Shown: one piece after another, positions 24,970-29,113 of the stretch
Position numbering within the stretch: the first letter of the stretch is position 1
How the letters are laid out: each line of letters begins with the position of its first letter
From: Cryptobacterium sp. CAG:338
GTDB lineage: Bacteria; Actinomycetota; Coriobacteriia; Coriobacteriales; Eggerthellaceae
Length of the DNA: 29,113 nt
NCBI GenBank assembly: GCA_000435475.1
Contig: FR896076.1
Location: 52,932 to 82,044 of the forward strand
Direction of reading: 5' to 3'
Notes under the pieces: model-generated
Databases searched by the model: none
What the model saw: the letters and a program-made list of their open reading frames with translations, nothing else
What the model was told of the DNA's origin: nothing
Made by a program: the position numbers and the translations under genes

Positions 24970-25869
24970 ATGAAAAAAATGAATCGGCATGTTTCAGATA
25001 CCGTATTGATGTTTGAAGGCGGAGGTATGCGCGCAAGCTATACCTCCGCAATGGCATCTCTCTTAATGGAGCAGGGTATAACTTTTGATTACGTTTGTGG
25101 TATTTCTGCTGGCGCAAGTAATACGGTCAATTTCCTTTCAGGGGATATTCAGCGAACACGAGAGAGCTTTGTTGATTTAGTAATGGAGCCCGAATTTGGC
25201 GGGCTTTCAACTTTTTTACAAGGTAAGGGAATGTTTTCTGCTGAATGGATTTACGAAGAGACCGGCTTGCCAGGAGGGGTACTTCCTTTTAACTTTGACG
25301 CATTCTGGAATAATCCTACTCCTTGTGCAATTCAGGGCTTTGATCGCGATACGGGAGAAACGGTCGTTTGGCACAAGGAAGATATGGCGACGTTGAAAGA
25401 TCTTATGGTTCGCGTTCGCGCAAGTAGTACCTTGCCTTTTGTTATGCCCGCAGTCCATATTGATGGTCATGTATATTACGATGGCGGATTGGGACAGGGC
25501 GCAGGAATTCCTTTGCAGCTCGCGCTGGATTCAGGTTGCTCTCGGATTTTTGCCATCTTGACACGTCCAAAGGGTTTCAGAAAACCTGCCCCTGACATTG
25601 GTCGTTCTGCTCGCATGATTGCAAATAGCTACCATAAATATCCCTATGTACGCGAAGCGCTGCTGACGCGCAATGAGCGCTACAACGCTGAGCTGGAAAA
25701 GCTTGAGCAGCTTGCAGCAGAAGGCAAGGCTTATATTGTTTATGCCGATAAAATGGCGGTTGAAAATAACACTACTGATATTAAAAAGCTACGTTCGAGT
25801 TATTTTGATGGGTACAATCAAGCGCAAAAGGAATTTCCTCGTTGGCTTGAATGGTTGGGAATTGAATAG
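24970..25869 (+). CDS. Patatin-like phospholipase (RssA/YjjU-like)
   Basis: 299-residue serine lipase of the bacterial patatin group. The oxyanion hole is GGGMR at residues 17-21, the nucleophile Ser46 is in GISAG, and the dyad Asp171 is in DGGLG, so the Ser-Asp dyad is complete. No signal peptide, so it probably acts inside the cell on membrane lipids or acyl esters. AAAGGA seven bases before the ATG supports the start. It stands alone, 132 bases after the CPBP gene. The C-terminal third is helical and charged, as in YjjU-like proteins. Confidence 0.92.
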   Translation: MKKMNRHVSDTVLMFEGGGMRASYTSAMASLLMEQGITFDYVCGISAGASNTVNFLSGDIQRTRESFVDLVMEPEFGGLSTFLQGKGMFSAEWIYEETGLPGGVLPFNFDAFWNNPTPCAIQGFDRDTGETVVWHKEDMATLKDLMVRVRASSTLPFVMPAVHIDGHVYYDGGLGQGAGIPLQLALDSGCSRIFAILTRPKGFRKPAPDIGRSARMIANSYHKYPYVREALLTRNERYNAELEKLEQLAAEGKAYIVYADKMAVENNTTDIKKLRSSYFDGYNQAQKEFPRWLEWLGIE

Positions 25870-25920
25870 AAACACGCCATTTAAAATTCTTTATTTGCTG
25901 GTAATTGAGTAGAGGGTGAC

Positions 25921-26046
25921 ATGAGCCTATTGTGCTCTGCCGCCCTTATTTTGTTAATAGTTTCAGCCTGCTTAGGGCGCGAAGTGTCCGAAAGAATGAA
26001 TCATCCGCTAAGCAGATGGATATTGTTTCTTAAAACTACGCCTTAA
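25921..26046 (+). CDS. Possible small lipoprotein or membrane peptide
   Basis: A 41-codon frame starting at ATG 25921, 51 bases after the patatin gene, with AGAGGG upstream. The N-terminus is MSLLCSAALILLIVSACLGR: hydrophobic and ending in VSAC, which fits a lipobox. After processing only about 25 residues would remain (GREVSERMNHPL...). It lacks a basic n-region. It could also be a truncated gene, since degenerate repeats begin just after it. The ribosome site and lipobox make it worth listing, but I recognise no family. Confidence 0.4.
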   Translation: MSLLCSAALILLIVSACLGREVSERMNHPLSRWILFLKTTP

Positions 26047-26100
26047 GCGGTTGGTTTAGGGAGCGGTTTGATGAATGTTTTGGGGAGCGTTTTTGGGAGC

Positions 26101-26400
26101 AGCTTAGATTTTGACCTACAAGTTTTGATTTGGCTTAGAGGTCTGGTATAGGTGTGGATTGACCCATAAGTTTGGATTTTGGCTTATAGGTGTGGATTTA
26201 TCTATAAGTCAGGATTTGATCTATAAGCTTGCATTTTGACTTATGGGTGTGGATTTTAACGCAAGTCTTGATTTGGCTTATGAGCCTAAATATTGACCTA
26301 TAAGCCTTGATTTCGACACATGAGCTTGGACTCTGGTTTATAAGTCTGGATTTTGACCTATAGGCCTAAATTTGGTTTTGTGAGTCTGAATTTTGACACA
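26101..26400 (+). repeat. About fifteen degenerate 18-20-bp tandem units
   Basis: Consensus TTTGRCYTATAAGTCTGGAT, with unit lengths 18-20 and one of 30. Good examples are TTTGGCTTATAGGTGTGGAT, TCTGGTTTATAAGTCTGGAT and TTTGACCTATAGGCCTAAAT. Units diverge by several bases from each other, yet the period holds for 300 bases, about two helical turns per unit. No open frame of note runs through it. Confidence 0.85.
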
Positions 26401-26641
26401 TTTTAGGCTCGTGTGTATTTTTGTGTTTGACTGTTTCAGAATAATATTCCACAAATGTGAAATATCTTATCTAAAAAATAAACACTAATATTGAAAATGT
26501 TGTATAAATTCGTGGAGCTCGAAGCGATATTTAGGGATTCGTGAATTTGAGAATTGTTATTAAATTTATTATATGCACACAAGACCAAAATGTGACAAAA
26601 CTTGCAATTCGCAAACATGAAAGTGCACGCAAGCTGAAAAT
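26401..26641. other. AT-rich spacer without recognised features
   Basis: AT-rich stretch between two repeat arrays. A 78-codon minus-strand frame (26436-26672) has no ribosome site or family resemblance, and I do not call it a gene. No tRNA or other RNA gene seen. Confidence 0.5.
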
Positions 26642-26820
26642 GTGGCAGATGTAGTGACTGCTTTGATGACAAATTTGCCGATTACAGCAGCGGTGGGCCT
26701 GGCGATTGCTGCGACGGTAGATTTGGTGGTTGTTGTAGCAGTGGTGGATTTAGCAGTCATTGCTGCAGCGATAGGTTTGCTGATTCAACAGCGGCGTGCC
26801 TGGCGATTGCTGCGATGATT
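26642..26820 (+). repeat. Degenerate 24-30-bp tandem units with two near-identical blocks
   Basis: Units run like GCTGCGACGGTAGATTTGGT...GATT with lengths about 24, 24, 30, 24 and 23. The block GCCTGGCGATTGCTGCGA is present exactly at 26697-26714 and 26798-26815, 101 bases apart. A plus-strand frame through it would give a Val/Ala/Leu-rich peptide (58 codons from GTG 26642), but without a ribosome site. Confidence 0.7.
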
Positions 26821-26892
26821 TCTACACCAACCTGCTAAAAATCAGCAACTTTAGACACTAGAGAGATCTAACGCTAGAGAGGCCTTACGCTG

Positions 26893-26943
26893 GTGGGGTT
26901 TAATACTAAAGAGTTGTATATCGCAAGAGGGCTAAAACCCCAC
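26893..26943 (-). terminator. Inverted repeat after the permease gene, weak terminator candidate
   Basis: GTGGGGTTT (26893-26901) pairs with AAACCCCAC (26935-26943) across a 33-base loop, beginning 4 bases after the permease stop on the minus strand. The large loop and missing T-run make termination uncertain. Confidence 0.3.
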
Positions 26944-26947
26944 GATC

Positions 26948-28123
26948 CTACATAAAGGTAATGCCTAGCAGTTCAAATAAGCTTCCCCAAGCTACCCCTA
27001 TAATAAGGAGCCCGACAAGAATAAAAATGTTTTGTCGAAGGCGATGATTTTCGCTGAAGAGAACAAGAATGCCTACTCCAGCAGATACGAGTAATCCTGA
27101 AATCATTGCTCCCGTTCCCAGCATGCCATCAAGATAAAGCTGAGTGATGACTACGCTTGCTCCGCAATTAGGAATTAAACCTACTAGCGCAGATCCAAAA
27201 ATGGCAATTCCAGGATTCGTTACTAAATAATTTGTAATGGCATCCTCGCCTGCAAGCTCCATCACTGCTACGAGTGCAAATGAGATGAGATACACAATGA
27301 TGGTCACCTGAAGCGTATGCTTAAGGGCGCTTATCAGGATATCTTTCCAGCTGCTTGATTCTTCGGAAACGCTGCAGCTGGGATTGTGACAGTGATGATG
27401 AGAAAAGGGCTGTTCGAGCTCTGTCCCAGTAAGGTGATGTCCATGGGGGCAGGTGCAAGAAACGGGATTATTGTGTGAATTGGCGCAGGAGATGGAATGC
27501 TCATGGGAGCAGGCGAATCCGGCTTTGCGCTCATGTCCATGGTCGTGGTTGAGCCCATGCTCGTGCTTGTGGTCGTGGGCATGCCCATGTTCGTGCTCAT
27601 GCTCGGACTCATGTTGGCGATCATGTTCGTGTTCGTACTCGCGATTTTCCGTGTGGGTGCAACTAACGCCATGACCAAGGTCACGTAAACGTTTCTCTTC
27701 ATGCTTTACTTCAGACCTAACGCGTAAGCGCAAAGCTCCATCAATGGCGAATCCCATGATCATACCAATAGCAATTTTTGTTCCAATTATCGAAAGCATA
27801 ATAAGGGGATCAACCTGCTCAGCGATAAATAGAGGAAGCATTTCTTCTGAAGTAGATAAAAATACTGCAAAAAGGGTGCCAAGCGTAATTGCGCGACTAG
27901 CATAGAGCGCAGAACCTGCAGCGGAGAATCCGCACTGAGGAACAGCGCCCAAAAGAGATCCTACAAAAGGACCAGCTATGCCAGCTTTTCGTACTAGGAC
28001 AGCTGCTTTATTGCCTGCCTTATGTTCGAGAAGCTCAAGCAGAATATAGGTAGCGAGCAAAAAAGGAACCAAATAGATGGTGTCTTCAAAAGCGTGTTCG
28101 AGAAGGTGGGGGAGAAGTTCCAT
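26948..28123 (-). CDS. ArsP_2/DUF2899-type heavy-metal (putative manganese) permease with His/Cys-rich loop
   Basis: 391-residue membrane permease with two similar halves. Each half carries a P-x-C-G motif: PQCGFSAAGSALY (62-74) and PNCGASVVITQLY (318-330), preceded by VGSLLGAV and FGSALVGLI, so the protein looks like an internal duplication. Between the halves, residues 141-250 form a hydrophilic loop with 27 His and 7 Cys by my count, including runs such as HEHEHGHAHDHKHEHG, a likely metal-binding region. The family is annotated as a putative 10-helix heavy-metal or manganese transporter; metal and direction are not established. The ATG at 28123 follows GGAGG by 8 bases and lies three bases after the fur stop, so both come from one transcript under the Fur-like box at 28577. 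Confidence 0.85.
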   Translation of the reverse strand: MELLPHLLEHAFEDTIYLVPFLLATYILLELLEHKAGNKAAVLVRKAGIAGPFVGSLLGAVPQCGFSAAGSALYASRAITLGTLFAVFLSTSEEMLPLFIAEQVDPLIMLSIIGTKIAIGMIMGFAIDGALRLRVRSEVKHEEKRLRDLGHGVSCTHTENREYEHEHDRQHESEHEHEHGHAHDHKHEHGLNHDHGHERKAGFACSHEHSISCANSHNNPVSCTCPHGHHLTGTELEQPFSHHHCHNPSCSVSEESSSWKDILISALKHTLQVTIIVYLISFALVAVMELAGEDAITNYLVTNPGIAIFGSALVGLIPNCGASVVITQLYLDGMLGTGAMISGLLVSAGVGILVLFSENHRLRQNIFILVGLLIIGVAWGSLFELLGITFM

Positions 28124-28126
28124 TTA

Positions 28127-28546
28127 TTAAGCCTCCGCATCTTTGAGGCATTTTTCGCATAAGCCATACAGTACGGTTTTTGCTGGATTAATGCGCACAT
28201 GGTGATGTTCAATGACGTGCTCATAGAGATGTTGAAGCTCTCCGCAGTCAATAGGAGAAAGATCGCCGCATTGCTCGCATTTTAGAAAGAAATAGACATT
28301 CTCGGGCGAATTTTGCAGATAGCGATAACAAACTCCATCGATGCCTTCGATGACGCAACGTGTAATAATGCCTTCTTCTTCGAGGCGATCAAGGTTGCGG
28401 TAAATCGTTGCGGTGCCAACTTTCTCATGTCGGGCTCTGAGGGCTTCGGTTACGTCTTTGATAGTGATAAAAGAGCCTTGATGCAGGCGAATGCAATCGA
28501 GAATCAATTCTTTTTGTTTAGTTTTATATTGTCGCGGAGACGACAT
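28127..28546 (-). CDS. Fur/Zur family transcriptional regulator
   Basis: 139-residue metalloregulator. The winged helix includes TIKDVTEALRARHEKVGTATIYRNLDRLEEEGII, the family's recognition region. The structural zinc site is intact: Cys90 and Cys93 (CEQC), Cys130 and Cys133 (CEKC). The HHDH- or HFH-type cluster that normally precedes the first CxxC is replaced by VYFFLKC (Val84-Cys90), so part of the usual regulatory metal site is missing; HHH at 114-116 is retained. I chose ATG 28546 because AAGGAG lies 7 bases upstream; a TTG 18 bases earlier lacks one. It is first in the operon with the metal permease, so it probably represses both in response to a metal, perhaps zinc or manganese. Confidence 0.92.
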   Translation of the reverse strand: MSSPRQYKTKQKELILDCIRLHQGSFITIKDVTEALRARHEKVGTATIYRNLDRLEEEGIITRCVIEGIDGVCYRYLQNSPENVYFFLKCEQCGDLSPIDCGELQHLYEHVIEHHHVRINPAKTVLYGLCEKCLKDAEA

Positions 28547-28576
28547 CCTGCTTCTCCTTCGCAAGGTTTAGGTGCA

Positions 28577-28599
28577 AAAATGAAAACGATTCTCATTTT
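28577..28599 (-). promoter_or_regulatory. Fur/Zur-type box
   Basis: Imperfect dyad centred on 28588: AAAATGAAAAC, G, ATTCTCATTTT, with 9 of 11 positions paired. The TGAAAAC-G-ATTCTCA core is of Fur/Zur type. It lies 30 bases before the fur start and should control the fur-permease operon. Confidence 0.72.
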
Positions 28600-28624
28600 A
28601 TGGAATACCGAGAGAGAGTCAACG

Positions 28625-28647
28625 AATTTGAGAAAGTTTCTCAAATT
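28625..28647. promoter_or_regulatory. 23-bp perfect palindrome
   Basis: AATTTGAGAAA, G, TTTCTCAAATT: 11-bp arms around one base, with no mismatch. It lies between the Fur-like box and the divergent gene at 28909. It is too symmetric to be chance, and there is no T-run as for a terminator on either strand. Likely an operator of an unidentified dimeric regulator. Confidence 0.6.
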
Positions 28648-28760
28648 TAAAAAAGAAGAGGATAAACCACAAAACGGCTGATTAATTGGAAAAAGTCTGA
28701 CTAACTTCGAGCTTAGGGTTTGGATAATGATCGTATTTGGCTACAAGAATTAAGGCTTTT

Positions 28761-28792
28761 TTGACATGTTTGTGATGCCTTTGTGTGATAAT
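28761..28792 (+). promoter_or_regulatory. Possible promoter of the Pro/Gln-rich protein gene
   Basis: A perfect TTGACA (28761-28766) with an extended -10-like TGTGATAAT (-10 GATAAT, 28787-28792). The spacer of 20 bases is longer than ideal, so this is tentative. Confidence 0.35.
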
Positions 28793-28816
28793 TGTGAATA
28801 TAAGAAGGGCAATTCG

Positions 28817-28849
28817 TTATTAAAAGGTTGCTTAGCAGCCTTTTAATAA
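28817..28849 (+). other. Leader stem-loop before the Pro/Gln-rich protein gene
   Basis: TTATTAAAAGGTTGC, loop TTA, GCAGCCTTTTAATAA: a 15-bp stem with a single G-T pair. It lies 60 bases before the ATG at 28909 and within its transcript if the promoter at 28761 is used. The stem traps an AAAAGG ribosome-site-like word but not the real site at 28896. Confidence 0.6.
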
Positions 28850-28908
28850 AGCTAAAAGGGTGGGTCTTCTTTGTGGTAAGAAGATTTCTCCTATTGGAAG
28901 GGGAAGCC

Positions 28909-29113
28909 ATGGACGAAAAAGATAAGAATATCCTGCAGCCTCAGCAATCGGGCGAAGAAATAAAAGAAACATCTCAACCAGCTCAGCCAGAACAGGCGCC
29001 GCAGCCGACTCAGCCTGCACAACCAGTTCAGCCTGATCAGGCAGTAGAGTCGCAGCCAGCGCAACCTGCTCAACCAGCGCAACCTGTTCAGCCCGCAGAG
29101 TCAGCTGCACCAA
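28909..29113 (+). CDS. Pro/Gln-rich protein, 5' part
   Basis: Starts at ATG 28909 with GGAAGGGG (28896-28903) upstream and is still open at the window end, 68 codons. The start is MDEKDKNILQPQQSGEEIKE; after that come repeats of QPAQP, QPVQP and QPTQP mixed with Glu and Ala. Such acidic, Pro-rich heads often precede a membrane segment in actinobacterial and clostridial envelope proteins, but the rest is not visible. The DNA repeats CARCCWGYKCAR-like triplets with varied codons, so the peptide repeat seems selected at protein level. Function unknown. Confidence 0.75.
   Translation, partial: MDEKDKNILQPQQSGEEIKETSQPAQPEQAPQPTQPAQPVQPDQAVESQPAQPAQPAQPVQPAESAAP

Noticed and set aside
26101..26400. 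CRISPR or REP array
   Set aside because: No constant spacer length, no stable inverted repeat per unit, and units are too divergent.
26436..26672. 78-codon minus-strand reading frame
   Set aside because: No ribosome site, biased composition, overlaps repeat DNA and resembles no family.
27453..27688. Cys/Ser- or Met/Val-rich plus-strand frames
   Set aside because: They are mirror readings of the His-rich codon repeats in the permease loop.

Overview
The window is a compact bacterial chromosome segment with short spacers, Shine-Dalgarno sites of AGAGGGG or AAGGAG type and moderate G+C (judged by eye). Gene content points to an anaerobe: a three-subunit B-type fumarate reductase/succinate dehydrogenase, a two-subunit NADPH glutamate synthase, a HsmA-type membrane protein and a YczE/YyaS/YitT-type membrane protein. 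A low-GC member of Coriobacteriia, or a clostridial relative, would fit. This is inference from gene content and no marker gene settles it.

Layout. 1-3068: end of a short-chain dehydrogenase, a DUF2130 coiled-coil protein with a nuclease-like C-terminus, and a LOG-family protein. 3069-3309: spacer of degenerate repeats. 3310-6548: TcdA-like tRNA dehydratase (-), PepV-like M20 dipeptidase (+), PHP-domain phosphatase (-). 6592-8495: hsmA between two TetR-family genes, with tandem operator-like palindromes and a 3 x 20-bp repeat ahead of hsmA. 8496-8836: a small iron-alcohol-dehydrogenase remnant and a good promoter. 8837-10227: YitT-like membrane protein whose stop codon lies in a 34-bp tandem repeat, then an unrecognised charged protein. 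10228-16777: structured leader, gltB, gltD and a strong terminator. 16851-18351: hipBA toxin-antitoxin pair with duplicated operator and start site. 18482-21780: frdCAB on the minus strand. 22104-24837: self-contained GntR(YtrA)-DUF1648-CPBP operon with its promoter and overlapping operator. 24970-26046: patatin-like lipase and a possible small lipoprotein. 26047-26947: about 900 bp with no convincing gene and two degenerate tandem arrays. 26948-28546: minus-strand operon of a Fur-family regulator and an ArsP_2/DUF2899-type permease with a His/Cys-rich loop. 28547-29113: Fur-like box, 23-bp perfect palindrome, leader hairpin, and the start of a Pro/Gln-rich protein cut by the window end.

How the genes work together. 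gltBD makes glutamate from glutamine and 2-oxoglutarate, and frdCAB couples the quinone pool to fumarate/succinate. Four modules look self-regulated: TetR/hsmA, hipBA, GntR-DUF1648-CPBP and Fur-permease. Each has an inverted repeat at its start region. The most unusual signals are the Fur-family protein that has lost its usual regulatory His cluster beside a His-rich metal permease, the duplicated hipB start/operator with an overlapping 15-codon ORF, and several unrelated degenerate tandem arrays filling spacers, one of which supplies the end of a gene.
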